Notes: generated by a model not told the origin, from the letters alone. A stretch of 50,407 nucleotides of DNA from CAYRGQ01 sp964423925 (GCA_964423925.1 CAYRGQ010000024.1:1-50407); one strand, 5' to 3'; shown: positions 7,747 through 16,764, numbered from the stretch's first letter. Made by a program: numbers and translations.

Positions 7747-10182
7747 TCAAGGTTCTATCTTCCGATTCTTCACGTAGGTTTCGAGCCATTGATCCATTTC
7801 CCAGAGCGTATGCAAAATGGATTCCTTGGCACGATAGCCATGAAATTCCTTAGGCAGAAACACCAAGCGCGTGGTGCCCCCGTGCCCTTTTATTGCGTTA
7901 TACAGGCGCTCGCTCTGGATGGGGAATGTCCCTGAGTTCTCGTCATCCATCCCATGAATGAGTAGAATCGGTGTCTTTATGCGGTCGGCAAAGCTGAACG
8001 GCGACATTTGGTAGTACACTTCGGGGGCTTCCCAATACGTTCGTTCCTCGGCTTGGAATCCGAAAGGCGTAAACGTACGGTTATACGCACCGCTCCGCGC
8101 GAGACCGGCAGCAAACAGGTCGGTGTGCGCCAGCAAATTGGCGGTCATAAAGGCGCCATACGAGTGGCCGCCCACGCCTACCCTGTTCGGATCGGCAATA
8201 CCTAGGGAAGCGACGTAGTCTATCGCTGCCTTGGCATTGGCCTCTAATTGGGGAACGAAGAGGTCGTTCGGCTGCTGGTTCCCTTCTCCCACGATGGGCA
8301 TGTCGGCATTATCGAGCACGGCATACCCACGTGTCACCCAGTAGATGGGCGAGCCCCACGAGATACGGGTAAATCGATACGCGGAGCCTCTTACTTGACT
8401 CGCTGCATCAGCGCTCTTATACTCACGCGGATAGGCCCATAGCAACATCGGTAGTGGACCGTCATCGGTCGTATAGCCTTTGGGGAGATACAGGGTGGCA
8501 CTCAGGCTCAGCCCGTCCGCTCGTGGATATTGCAACTGCCGTTTCTCCACACCCTTCAATGACGGGTACGGGTCGGGGAATGACGTGATTTGCGAAGCCC
8601 GACGGTTGCGAAGGTTCACGGAGAAATAGTTCGGGGCATCTTCCACGGATTCCCGGCTGATGATCAAGTGTCCCGAATTATCGAAAAACACGGGCATCTC
8701 ATAGTAGGGAGCCTCGGATTTGAACAGCGTATCGGTTCGGTCGGTCAGAAGATCCCACCGCATCAGGAACGGGCGATCGCCTTCAGGTGAAGCTCCGCTA
8801 CCGATGGTGAATACGGCGAGACTTCCACCTTTGTCGCGCAGCACCACCGAGCGGTTGTAGGCGTTAGTAGTCGTGACGAACCGCCCCGGATCGGTATAGG
8901 CGTCCTCGGTGGAACGCACGCGGATCGTCCGGATAGTATCGCCGGTTTCGGGATTAAAAAGCACCGTTTTAGAGGTCCGTGTCTGCCTCCACGATTCGTT
9001 TAACACCGCATGTTCCGCGTCAATCCAGTTAATACCGCTGTACCGGTAATTGGTCATAATCAGCTGTTCAGGCTGGCCATCAAATGGTGCTTCGAGTTGT
9101 AAAACCTCATCCCGGTAGGCCACACGCTTGCGCGAATCGCCACCGTCCAACGCATTTACGTAATATAAAGTAGCCGGCATGTCCGGCCGCCAAGCATAGC
9201 TTCGAGGACCGGGCACGGTATTGTCAAACCCAATGGGTACACTCTCCGCCAGCGGAGCTTCGTATAGTTTGCTTACCTCGTTGCCGTCCGTATCCCACAC
9301 CAGTACGTGATAGGGAAACGCGTTGATCGGCACGAGATAAGAATATGGCCGCTCAATGCGATTGACCAAGAGGTATTCACCGCCCGGCGCATGCGACACG
9401 GACCGGTATATGCCCGGCTTACCTAGCGGTTTTACGCTACCGTCTAGCGTCACCGCAGCCAGCTGGGAAGTCAGGAAATAATCGAAAAGGGCCTCGTCAT
9501 ACGGATTTTGCAGCAGATTTTGGTAGGTGCGTGAAGGCGAGGTCTGGCCGAGGTTTTCCTGCACGACCGGACCTGTGGGCACAGGATCGGCCTCGGGCAT
9601 ATTGCCACGCCCTTGGGGTACCAACTTGACTAATAGCCACGTTCCGTCCGGCGACCAGGCCAGCGTCGATCCGTAGGTATCATTGACAAAATCAGGGATA
9701 AGCCTGCGCGCTTGGAACGTGCGCAAGTCGGCCACCCAGAGCTCTACGCCAGTGTCAGTACTGTGCGTGAATGCGATATGCTGTTCATCCGGACTGAACG
9801 ACAAGTTACTAATGCGTGCCGATGCCGGAAGGCCTGCAATCTGGTTTTCGACCCCGCTTTTGATATCCTTCACGCGGATATTGGTGGACGCAGATCCCAC
9901 CGCGGAGGACGTATTGGCGGGATTGAGACGTAGGCCTGCCAAGCCGATAACGGGCTGGGATACGTCCACGATCGTCGGATAATCGGGACGTTCGAGCAAC
10001 AAAGCCTTGTCGCCAGAACGCGTAAACGTCACCGACGGCGTCGTAGGCGCCTCAACTAATTCGCGGATATTCTGGTGAGGCACTTGGTAGGTCAGGTTTT
10101 CCTGTGCCATGAGCAACGACGAGATGCCCGTTAGCATCACCAGGTTGCCAATTTTAATGAATGTCTTTCTCATGGGATTCAT
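7747..10182 (-). CDS. Secreted S9 family (prolyl-oligopeptidase type) serine peptidase, S9D-like
   Basis: An 811-residue protein with an N-terminal signal peptide (hydrophobic core about residues 12-25, cut near LLMAQ). A beta-propeller region (about 30-540) with WD40-like FSPDEQHIAF and WSPDGTWL blades precedes an alpha/beta-hydrolase domain (about 570-805). The nucleophile elbow GGHSYGAF holds Ser674; the acid lies in GMDDENSG (Asp746/747) and the base in EFHGY (His781), so the triad is complete. Length and C-terminal motifs resemble the S9D glutamyl endopeptidases and secreted dipeptidyl-peptidase-like enzymes of Bacteroidota. The product probably works in the periplasm on short peptides. 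A second Met at residue 4 is an equally good start. Confidence 0.9.
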   Translation of the reverse strand: MNPMRKTFIKIGNLVMLTGISSLLMAQENLTYQVPHQNIRELVEAPTTPSVTFTRSGDKALLLERPDYPTIVDVSQPVIGLAGLRLNPANTSSAVGSASTNIRVKDIKSGVENQIAGLPASARISNLSFSPDEQHIAFTHSTDTGVELWVADLRTFQARRLIPDFVNDTYGSTLAWSPDGTWLLVKLVPQGRGNMPEADPVPTGPVVQENLGQTSPSRTYQNLLQNPYDEALFDYFLTSQLAAVTLDGSVKPLGKPGIYRSVSHAPGGEYLLVNRIERPYSYLVPINAFPYHVLVWDTDGNEVSKLYEAPLAESVPIGFDNTVPGPRSYAWRPDMPATLYYVNALDGGDSRKRVAYRDEVLQLEAPFDGQPEQLIMTNYRYSGINWIDAEHAVLNESWRQTRTSKTVLFNPETGDTIRTIRVRSTEDAYTDPGRFVTTTNAYNRSVVLRDKGGSLAVFTIGSGASPEGDRPFLMRWDLLTDRTDTLFKSEAPYYEMPVFFDNSGHLIISRESVEDAPNYFSVNLRNRRASQITSFPDPYPSLKGVEKRQLQYPRADGLSLSATLYLPKGYTTDDGPLPMLLWAYPREYKSADAASQVRGSAYRFTRISWGSPIYWVTRGYAVLDNADMPIVGEGNQQPNDLFVPQLEANAKAAIDYVASLGIADPNRVGVGGHSYGAFMTANLLAHTDLFAAGLARSGAYNRTFTPFGFQAEERTYWEAPEVYYQMSPFSFADRIKTPILLIHGMDDENSGTFPIQSERLYNAIKGHGGTTRLVFLPKEFHGYRAKESILHTLWEMDQWLETYVKNRKIEP

Positions 10183-10319
10183 ACTGGGTGTAGCAATGGG
10201 AACTCAAATATGATAAAATAATGATACAATCACTAATCTGGTAACCATGAAGTTACGGAGAGCAAATCAAAGCAGGCAAATTAATTGCGTCGAGCGTTAA
10301 GGAATTGCCAGATATCCTG

Positions 10320-10327
10320 TATCTTTA
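10320..10327 (+). promoter_or_regulatory. Possible -7 element of the rhodanese gene
   Basis: TATCTTTA matches seven of eight positions of TAnnTTTG and lies 23 bases before the ATG at 10351. No TTG stands at a good -33 distance (nearest at 10305-10307, gap 12), so this is weak. Confidence 0.3.
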
Positions 10328-10350
10328 TCCGTCAAAACCCTGGCAATATC

Positions 10351-10665
10351 ATGAAAGAGATTACAGTTGAGGAATTAAAGACGAAGATCGACAACAACGA
10401 AGATTTTCAGTTGATTGACGTACGCGAGGATTTCGAGTACGAAATGTCCAACATCAACGGCTTGCACATCCCCTTGGCGGACGTCGTCTTGGAGGCTGGC
10501 AAAATCGCGCGCGACAAGCCCGTAGTCGTACATTGCCGCAGCGGCAAGCGCAGTGCACAAGCTATTATGCTATTAGAGAGGGAAGGCTTTGACAACCTAT
10601 CCAACCTGCAAGGTGGAATTTTAGCTTGGCGCGACACGTTTGATCCCGAGATGCAAGTCTATTAA
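10351..10665 (+). CDS. Single-domain rhodanese-like sulfurtransferase
   Basis: A 104-residue cytoplasmic rhodanese domain. The opening ITVEELKTKIDNNEDFQLIDVRE is the family's N-terminal pattern, HIPLADV the middle motif and HCRSGKRS the active-site loop with Cys62 as the persulfide-carrying residue. The loop CRSGKRS fits a 6-residue sulfurtransferase site rather than a phosphatase. The frame is open 22 codons further upstream, but the ATG at 10351 begins the domain and follows a possible -7 box. Sulfur acceptor unknown. Confidence 0.9.
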   Translation: MKEITVEELKTKIDNNEDFQLIDVREDFEYEMSNINGLHIPLADVVLEAGKIARDKPVVVHCRSGKRSAQAIMLLEREGFDNLSNLQGGILAWRDTFDPEMQVY

Positions 10666-10735
10666 TTTTTTTGGTCGACCAGCCCACGTCGCCCCCCGGG
10701 GCGGCAGCCGCCGGCGCCTCACGCTACACCTCCTT

Positions 10736-10951
10736 ATGAGTTTGAAGAGAAATCTGCTATACAACACCCTGCTCAACGTGGGGCTCATCCTAATGATTCT
10801 TAGTGCCGTTGCGGCCTATAACAGCCAACAATACGTTTACCTGGCTATCTCGGTGGTTATCGCCATCTTTCTTGTTTACGCCAAATATCTATTAATCAAG
10901 CAAGTGCGGGAAATGGCCAAAACCCGGCCTCCTGCTCAAAAGAAGAAATAG
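10736..10951 (+). CDS. Small two-helix membrane protein, DUF6358-like
   Basis: A 71-residue protein with two hydrophobic helices (about residues 10-27 and 31-50) and a basic tail ending in AQKKK. The layout LLYNTLLNVGLILMILSAVAAYNSQQYVYLAISV resembles a family of small proteins from Sphingobacteriaceae recalled as DUF6358; its function is unknown. It starts 70 bases after the rhodanese gene and a short, very G+C-rich stretch (10687-10715) precedes its ATG. Confidence 0.65.
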   Translation: MSLKRNLLYNTLLNVGLILMILSAVAAYNSQQYVYLAISVVIAIFLVYAKYLLIKQVREMAKTRPPAQKKK

Positions 10952-10963
10952 TTCACGTTTCCG

Positions 10964-12313
10964 TCAGACAAACGAACTGAAACCCGTGATGGCACGTCCG
11001 ACGATGAGCGAATTGATTTCCTTAGTGCCTTCGTACGAGTAAATCGCTTCGGCATCGGCAAGGAAGCGTGCGACATTATATTCGAGAAGAATGCCGTTGC
11101 CACCCATCACTTCGCGGGCCTGACTCACGATATCGCGCGTACGCAGGGTACAGAAGACCTTGGCTAGCGAAGCGTGCTCATCTTTAAGCTTACCCTCGTC
11201 CTGCAGTTCGGATAAGCGAAACACGAGGGTCTGCATGGCCGTTAGGTTAGAAAGCATCTCCACCAGGTGGTTTTGAATCAATTGGAACGAGGCGATCGGC
11301 TTTCCAAACTGTTTGCGCCTACGGGTATAGTCCAAGGCGTTTTCGTAGGCTCCGCGGGCGCAACCCACGGCCATCCAAGCCACGCCAGCGCGCGTTAACT
11401 GCAGTACTTTAGCGGTATCCTTAAACGAATTGGCTTGTTGCAGACGGTCGCTTTCGGCCACGACGCAGTTCGTAAGCGTAATCAGTCCATTCTGCACGAT
11501 GCGCAAGGCCATTTTACCTTTAATTTTTTCAACTTCGAAGCCCGGCGTGTCCTTACGCACCAGAAAACCCTTGATTTCGCCGTCGTCTATATCCTTGGCC
11601 CAGACGATAGTAACGTCCGCAAACGTGGCGTTACCTATCCATTTTTTCTGCCCATTGAGCACCCATCCCTCCGGTGTTCGCCGGGCGGTGGTGGTCAACC
11701 CTCCGGCCGCCCCCGAGCCCACTTCGGGTTCGGTCAGCCCGAACGCGCCGATGAGTTCCATCCGCTGCATACGCGGCAACCATTCCTCTCGCTGGGCGTC
11801 CGACCCGCACAGATAGATCGAGCCCATCGCCAGGCCGCTTTGCACTCCAAAAAACGTGGCTACGGACGCATCCACGCGCGCGATTTCCATCGCAATAATA
11901 CCTTCCATGAGCGACGACTTGCCCGCACAGCCATAGCCTTCGTACGTCAACCCACAAATATTGAGTTCGGCCAGTTTGGGAATAATCTCGAAGGGAAATT
12001 CGTCGTGCAGCCAGTAATTATTCACAATCGGGGCGATCTCCTTTTCCATAAAGGCACGCACACGCATTTGCAACGCGCGGTCTTCTTCGGAGAGACGGGC
12101 GCTAACGTCATAAAAATCGCCATTTATAGGCGGAAGCTCACGCTTAGGATTGCCGCCCTCCATCATCTTCATTAGACCGGCAAGCTGTTTGTCGTCCAGT
12201 TTGGAGAAGGATTCCATGACTTTTGGCAAGTCTACCTTGCGCGAGAGCTTGTCGAGTTGCTCAAAGTCAATCTGTTTGAGCAAGGTGTAGGCTTTTCTGA
12301 TTTTGGAAAACAT
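10964..12313 (-). CDS. Acyl-CoA dehydrogenase, glutaryl-CoA-dehydrogenase-like
   Basis: A 449-residue flavoprotein with an extra helical N-terminus of about 60 residues before the ACAD N-domain. FAD-binding motifs FGLTEPEVGSGAAGGL and QKKWIGNA are clear. The catalytic base Glu428 sits in YSYEGTKEINSLIVGRAITG, the arrangement of glutaryl-CoA dehydrogenase and related branched or dicarboxyl enzymes. MGGNGILLEYNVAR is the C-terminal FAD motif. It lies 61 bases after the carboxyltransferase gene and the two probably share a transcript, which suggests amino-acid catabolism (Lys/Trp or Leu branch). Substrate not certain. Confidence 0.88.
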   Translation of the reverse strand: MFSKIRKAYTLLKQIDFEQLDKLSRKVDLPKVMESFSKLDDKQLAGLMKMMEGGNPKRELPPINGDFYDVSARLSEEDRALQMRVRAFMEKEIAPIVNNYWLHDEFPFEIIPKLAELNICGLTYEGYGCAGKSSLMEGIIAMEIARVDASVATFFGVQSGLAMGSIYLCGSDAQREEWLPRMQRMELIGAFGLTEPEVGSGAAGGLTTTARRTPEGWVLNGQKKWIGNATFADVTIVWAKDIDDGEIKGFLVRKDTPGFEVEKIKGKMALRIVQNGLITLTNCVVAESDRLQQANSFKDTAKVLQLTRAGVAWMAVGCARGAYENALDYTRRRKQFGKPIASFQLIQNHLVEMLSNLTAMQTLVFRLSELQDEGKLKDEHASLAKVFCTLRTRDIVSQAREVMGGNGILLEYNVARFLADAEAIYSYEGTKEINSLIVGRAITGFSSFV

Positions 12314-12374
12314 ATATCGACGTTTGGTTCGCTAGATATAACAAGTATGCGCGGGAGAAGTTTATCCGCCAGGA

Positions 12375-14006
12375 CTACGTCTGGATGACCCCAACATTAA
12401 AGGATTTCTCGATGGGCGCTTGATTGGCAGCCTCAATGCCCGAGGAAACTACCTGCCGCGTTTGAAGGGGATCGATTATGCCATCTACCCACAGCCTTGC
12501 TGCTGCGTAATACGGCGTGGTTTGTGTTTCGTATCGATCCGTAATCTCTGCTAACATGCGTTCTTCTTCGGCTTGGTCGATTTCCTTTCCCTTGGCCATC
12601 ATCGATGCCGTTTGAATCTGCAGCAAGGTTTTGGCTGCTTGAGCCCCGCCCATAACGGCAATTTTTGCCGATGGCCAGGCAAAGATCAGCCGCGGATCAT
12701 AGGCCTTGCCACACATGGCATAATTGCCCGCTCCGTAGGAATTGCCGATGACGATGGTAATTTTGGGGACGACAGAATTGGCAACGGCATTCACCATCTT
12801 GGCGCCATCCTTAATGATGCCGCCATGTTCCGAACGGCTGCCTACCATGAAGCCTGTAACGTCCTGCAAAAAGACGAGCGGAATTTTCTTCTGGTTGCAG
12901 TTCATGATAAAACGCGTAGCCTTATCCGCAGCATCCGAATAGATGACGCCACCGAATTGCATTTCGCCTTGCTTGCTTTTCACGACCTTACGCTGATTGG
13001 CCACGATGCCGACAGCCCATCCGTCTATGCGGGCCAAGCCACAGATGATGCTCTGGCCATACAGTGCTTTGTACGCCTCGAATTCAGACTTGTCCACAAG
13101 GCGGAGGATGATATCCATCATGTCATAGGGCTTCTCACGTGTGGCGGGAAGGATGCCGTATATTTCCTGTTCGTTGTGCTTAGGTGGAGCCGGCTGAATG
13201 CGATCAAAGCCCGCGTCTTTGGGCTTCCCCAGCATGCTCATGATGTTACGGATGGCGTCGAGACACGACTTATCGTCCGGATGCTTATAATCGGTTACGC
13301 CACTGATTTCGCAATGCGTGGTCGCTCCGCCGAGTGTTTCGTTGTCAACGGTTTCGCCAATGGCGGACTTCACCAAATAGGAACCTGCAAGAAACACGGA
13401 TCCCGTTCCGTCCACAATCATCGCTTCGTCGCTCATGATGGGCAGGTACGCTCCCCCGGCCACGCACGCACCCATAATGGCCGCTATCTGCACAATCCCT
13501 TCGCTGCTCATGCGTGCGTTGTTGCGAAATATGCGTCCGAAATGCTCCTTATCGGGAAATATTTCGTCTTGCATGGGCAGGTACACACCCGCAGAGTCCA
13601 CCAAATAAATAATCGGCAACCGGTTTTCCATGGCTATTTCCTGCGCCCGCAAATTTTTCTTGGCGGTCATTGGGAACCAAGCACCCGCTTTGACGGTCGC
13701 ATCATTGGCCACGACCACGCACTGTCGTCCGGACACATAACCAATACCCGCCACTACACCAGCCGACGGGCATCCTCCGTGGTCCACATACATGCCATCG
13801 GCGGCCAGCGCGCCGATCTCAAGCCACGGGCGACCCTCGTCAAGCAAATAGGCTACGCGATCCCTCACCAGCATCTTACCTTTGCCACAATGCTTTTCCG
13901 CAGCTTTCTCGCCACCTCCGGCATATATCTTGCGTAGCTTCCGTTTCAATGCCGAAACGGCTTGCTTGTTCAGATCCTCGTTCTGGTTAAATTCTAAGTC
14001 TATCAT
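12375..14006 (-). CDS. Acyl-CoA carboxylase carboxyltransferase (beta) subunit
   Basis: A 543-residue biotin-dependent carboxyltransferase with two crotonase-like halves. Conserved segments: KGKMLVRDRVAYLLDEG, DATVKAGAWFPMTAKKNLRAQ, IYLVDSAGVYLPMQDEIFPD, the oxyanion stretch GACVAGGAYLPIMSDEA, and in the second half LVFLQDVTGFMVGS and GNSYGAGNYAMCGKAYDPR. The FPDKEHFGRIFRN and MQDE motifs favour a methylcrotonyl-CoA carboxylase-type subunit over propionyl-CoA, but geranyl-CoA or other acyl groups are possible. The biotin carboxylase/BCCP alpha subunit is not in the window. The ATG at 14006 is used; an earlier TTG at 14015 is unlikely. Confidence 0.88.
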   Translation of the reverse strand: MIDLEFNQNEDLNKQAVSALKRKLRKIYAGGGEKAAEKHCGKGKMLVRDRVAYLLDEGRPWLEIGALAADGMYVDHGGCPSAGVVAGIGYVSGRQCVVVANDATVKAGAWFPMTAKKNLRAQEIAMENRLPIIYLVDSAGVYLPMQDEIFPDKEHFGRIFRNNARMSSEGIVQIAAIMGACVAGGAYLPIMSDEAMIVDGTGSVFLAGSYLVKSAIGETVDNETLGGATTHCEISGVTDYKHPDDKSCLDAIRNIMSMLGKPKDAGFDRIQPAPPKHNEQEIYGILPATREKPYDMMDIILRLVDKSEFEAYKALYGQSIICGLARIDGWAVGIVANQRKVVKSKQGEMQFGGVIYSDAADKATRFIMNCNQKKIPLVFLQDVTGFMVGSRSEHGGIIKDGAKMVNAVANSVVPKITIVIGNSYGAGNYAMCGKAYDPRLIFAWPSAKIAVMGGAQAAKTLLQIQTASMMAKGKEIDQAEEERMLAEITDRYETQTTPYYAAARLWVDGIIDPLQTRQVVSSGIEAANQAPIEKSFNVGVIQT

Positions 14007-14245
14007 TGACTGCAAGATACGTTATTGGCAAAACATTTCCTAAGATCGACCGAGCGGGAACTCCATCCCGCTGTTGGTCTTACGCAACAGCGTTGTCTAG
14101 ACCTGCGCATCCCGCCCCGCTCGAACGATATCATCAGACGACCGATTCAAATAATTTTTTTTATAATCGTCGGGTTACCTTTTTGACGGCACCGTATTAA
14201 GCAGTAACAAACAAATTTTGTTTTAACCAAAAAAGGAAATTAACA

Positions 14246-14449
14246 ATGAAAAATTTATTCAAATTCGGTTTTTTAGGTCTGTTCATCACTGTAGGTGCTG
14301 CTGCTTGTAACTCTACTTCTACTACGGAAGAAGAAACAAACACTGACTCTTTGGAAGCCATCATTGAAAGCGAAGTAGAAGCTGCTCAAGATTCTATCGA
14401 TTCTTTGTCTAACGAAGCTATCGACTCTTTGGAAGCGATTACTCAGTAA
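14246..14449 (+). CDS. Small acidic lipoprotein with a repeated DSLEAI motif
   Basis: A 67-residue predicted lipoprotein. Residues 1-20 form a signal peptide (KNLFKFGFLGLFITVGAAA), with the lipidated Cys at 21. The mature 47 residues are strongly acidic and helical, with DSLEAI at 34-39 and 60-65 and a related DSIDSL at 49-54. An A-rich leader with AAGGAAAT precedes the ATG, and an intrinsic terminator follows, so it is monocistronic. Codons are dominated by T-ending GCT, TCT and ACT, unlike the C- and G-ending codons of its neighbours, which suggests high expression. The family is not recognised; it may be an abundant envelope lipoprotein analogous in habit to Lpp. Confidence 0.75.
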   Translation: MKNLFKFGFLGLFITVGAAACNSTSTTEEETNTDSLEAIIESEVEAAQDSIDSLSNEAIDSLEAITQ

Positions 14450-14472
14450 TCAAAAACCGAATACAACAAAAA

Positions 14473-14502
14473 AGCCCGGACGGATTCGTCTGGGCTTTTT
14501 TT
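14473..14502 (+). terminator. Intrinsic terminator of the small lipoprotein gene
   Basis: Stem AGCCCGGACG (14473-14482) with CGTCTGGGCT (14487-14496), ten pairs including one G-T, a GATT loop and a run of seven Ts. It starts 23 bases after the stop codon. A-rich sequence on the left may let it also serve the convergent MBL gene. Confidence 0.88.
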
Positions 14503-14520
14503 ATGCCTAGGCGTGCTGCT

Positions 14521-15258
14521 TCAAAGTGCGATTTGCATGCCTTCGCTGGCCAGCTCATACTTGATTTCCGCCGCACGAGCCAACATTTCGTCGCCCAGAT
14601 GGGTAAGCAAAAGTCTTTTGCATGACAACAGGTGCTCGTTATTGACGAGTGTCACGTAGTCTAGGTGTGTTTCCGATTTCAGGTCGAAGAAATTGCATTC
14701 GCAAATAAACAAGTCCGCATCCTGCGCCAGCGTCGCCAATACCTGTGTCCAACTCGTATCGCCCGAATAGGCTAACAGCCTGTTTCCTACTTCGACCCGT
14801 AGACCATGCGGAAATGCCGCCGGCGTATGGATAACTGGATAAGCTGCCACGCGTGCACCCGGAACTTCCAGGAGTTGTCCAGCTTCCAGATAGGTTAAAA
14901 AACGCAGGTCGAGGGATTTCCAACCGTCGGTTTCAGGATAGAGCAAGTCGAGCAAATCGGTCACCCGCTGTTTGCCGCCGGGTGGCGTCACAATCGTAAG
15001 GGGCTTACGCCGCTCCGCTACGCCATACCGCAACAACAGGAAGGGAAGGCCCCCGTAGTGGTCGCCATGAAAATGCGAAATGAGCACTGTATCGATGTCG
15101 TCCAGTGCCACAGCGTGGCGGGCAAGGCTGGTCAGAACCGTTGCTCCGCAGTCGATGAGAACACCGCCCGCTGGGCTTCGGACATAAAAACAGCTATGCA
15201 GCCGCCCGCCTGACGCAAACGCGTCTCCACATCCCAGCACGCTGACGGTTACATCCAT
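14521..15258 (-). CDS. MBL-fold metallo-hydrolase, RNase Z-like
   Basis: A 245-residue metallo-beta-lactamase-fold enzyme. The metal motif HFHGDH is at residues 62-67; further ligands are in PVIHTP, in LLAYSGDTSW (Asp) and in LLTHLGDE (His). These match the ribonuclease Z/phosphodiesterase branch, with no RNase Z exosite arm, so the substrate is open (cyclic nucleotide or RNA 3' ends). No signal peptide. It is the last gene of a minus-strand set after GlcNAc-kinase-like and glutathione peroxidase genes, 39 bases behind the latter. Confidence 0.85.
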   Translation of the reverse strand: MDVTVSVLGCGDAFASGGRLHSCFYVRSPAGGVLIDCGATVLTSLARHAVALDDIDTVLISHFHGDHYGGLPFLLLRYGVAERRKPLTIVTPPGGKQRVTDLLDLLYPETDGWKSLDLRFLTYLEAGQLLEVPGARVAAYPVIHTPAAFPHGLRVEVGNRLLAYSGDTSWTQVLATLAQDADLFICECNFFDLKSETHLDYVTLVNNEHLLSCKRLLLTHLGDEMLARAAEIKYELASEGMQIAL

Positions 15259-15297
15259 GCCCGTGTCGTTGAAAGAATCCGGCCCCGAAACCCGAAA

Positions 15298-15807
15298 TTA
15301 CAGCAAGGATACGATCTCTTCGCTCATGGGCTCTACCTTCGAACGGAACCGATGGGTAAGTCGCCCGTTTTCATCGATGAGGAATTTCTCGAAGTTCCAT
15401 TTGATATCACCCGAAAAGCTTTGGTTTTCGGCAGTGGTCAAATATTGAAAGAGATCCGAAATGTCGTCGCCTTTGACACTAGACTTTTCGGCCAGCAGAA
15501 AGGTAACGCCAAAGTTTTTTTCGCAAAACGCTTGGATTTCCTCAGCGGTGCCAGGTTCCTGCCCACCGAAATTATTGGCGGGAAACCCAATGACCACAAC
15601 CTCATCGCCATACTGCTCGGCCAGTGCCTGCAACCCGGCGTATTGCTTGGTGAAGCCGCACTCGGATGCCGTGTTGACCAGCAGCATTTTCTTACCCTTG
15701 AATTTGGAAAGATTTATTGTTTCGCCGTCGATCGATGTAATCGTAAAATCATGTACACTTTTGTCCTGAGCCAAAAAAAGGCTAAAAAGAACGATGAATA
15801 ACGCCAT
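15298..15807 (-). CDS. Glutathione peroxidase family (thiol peroxidase) protein
   Basis: A 169-residue protein with a hydrophobic N-terminus (ALFIVLFSLFLAQ) that may be a signal or anchor. The peroxidatic Cys50 is in NTASECGFT, Gln83 in FPANNFGGQEPG, and Trp137 and Asn138 in KWNFEKF, which completes the catalytic tetrad. Cys95 in IQAFCEKNFG is the expected resolving cysteine of the thioredoxin-dependent type. It reduces hydroperoxides, here probably in the periplasm. The frame is open further upstream to 15867, but that would overlap the preceding gene and lack conservation, so the ATG at 15807 is used. Confidence 0.88.
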   Translation of the reverse strand: MALFIVLFSLFLAQDKSVHDFTITSIDGETINLSKFKGKKMLLVNTASECGFTKQYAGLQALAEQYGDEVVVIGFPANNFGGQEPGTAEEIQAFCEKNFGVTFLLAEKSSVKGDDISDLFQYLTTAENQSFSGDIKWNFEKFLIDENGRLTHRFRSKVEPMSEEIVSLL

Positions 15808-15863
15808 AATAATGTTGTTTTTAGATAGCTTCGACCCTCGGCTGTCACCCGCGAGACCTCCAC

Positions 15864-16730
15864 TCACATGGATATTTCGTATTTTTTCTCGCGCTCAAAT
15901 ATAAACTTAAACAATTCCTCAATCGGGCTTTTGAGTATGGTGCCCACCTCTACGCCATAATGAGCGCAGGCCGGCCGTAGGTGTCCTTGGAAATGATAGG
16001 CAATGGAACCCACAAAATGACAGACATACTCTTTGTGGTCGTCAAGCGTGATGATGTTCGTACGGATGTATTCGCGAAACCCCGTCTTCAGCAAATCCGT
16101 GACATATGGATGCTCGATATTATCCGCCATGAACGGCACGAACGACGCCAGAAAGACATTGGGTGTGGGTCGCTGGTATACGTTCTTGATAACGACCTCC
16201 TTCGTGATTCGATAACGCTCGCCAAACTTTTCATACAAGTCCTTTGGCATAGTCCCGTAGAGGTATTGTGTAATCAGGTGCTTGCCAAACCACGCGCCAG
16301 AACCTTCATCGCCCAGCACATAACCGATGCCCTGCTTGCTAGGCACCACGTTTTCGCCATCGTAAAAGCTCACGTCCGAACCCGTGCCTAGTGTTGCGAT
16401 ATATCCCTTCCGGTCGCCACACGTAGCATAGGCTGATCCTAGTAAATCATTCTCAATGGACACAAACGCGTTGACGAACAACTGGGAAAGAGCGTTAGAT
16501 ACCATCTCCCGACGATCGGGACTCGAGCATCCAGAGCCGAAGAAGTATACCTCGCTAATCTCCTGAGAATAGGGTATGATTTCCGGCACATCCTGAATAA
16601 CACGGGCAATTTCTTTCTCGCTCACGAAAAAGGGATTCAGCCCCTTAGTGGAAAACGCAAGCGGTTTGCTGTCTGGTAGTGCTAACATCCAGTCAGACTT
16701 GGACGAGCCGCTATCTGCAACTAAAATCAT
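15864..16730 (-). CDS. N-acetylglucosamine-kinase-like protein, BadF/BadG/BcrA/BcrD ATPase family
   Basis: A 288-residue ASKHA-fold sugar-kinase-like protein. Phosphate 1 motif VADSGSSKSDW lies at residues 4-14, phosphate 2 motif GTGSDVSFYDG follows near 118, and GDEGSGAWFGKHL is the family's sugar/adenosine region. It probably phosphorylates N-acetylglucosamine, possibly recycled from murein or glycans. It has its own promoter (16765-16795) and leads a three-gene transcript with the peroxidase and MBL genes. Confidence 0.82.
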   Translation of the reverse strand: MILVADSGSSKSDWMLALPDSKPLAFSTKGLNPFFVSEKEIARVIQDVPEIIPYSQEISEVYFFGSGCSSPDRREMVSNALSQLFVNAFVSIENDLLGSAYATCGDRKGYIATLGTGSDVSFYDGENVVPSKQGIGYVLGDEGSGAWFGKHLITQYLYGTMPKDLYEKFGERYRITKEVVIKNVYQRPTPNVFLASFVPFMADNIEHPYVTDLLKTGFREYIRTNIITLDDHKEYVCHFVGSIAYHFQGHLRPACAHYGVEVGTILKSPIEELFKFIFEREKKYEISM

Positions 16731-16764
16731 ATCTGTACGGGTTCCTCAATCCAAAATAGGTGAC

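Noticed and set aside
12573..13937. 454-codon open frame on the plus strand
   Set aside because: It lies wholly antisense to the clearly recognised carboxyltransferase gene and encodes a His/Arg-rich product with no domain; it is an artefact of codon usage.
14053..14072. AGCGGGA / TCCCGCT hairpin upstream of the small lipoprotein gene
   Set aside because: No T-run follows and the spot is between divergent genes, so it does not act as an obvious terminator; a 7-base stem can arise by chance.
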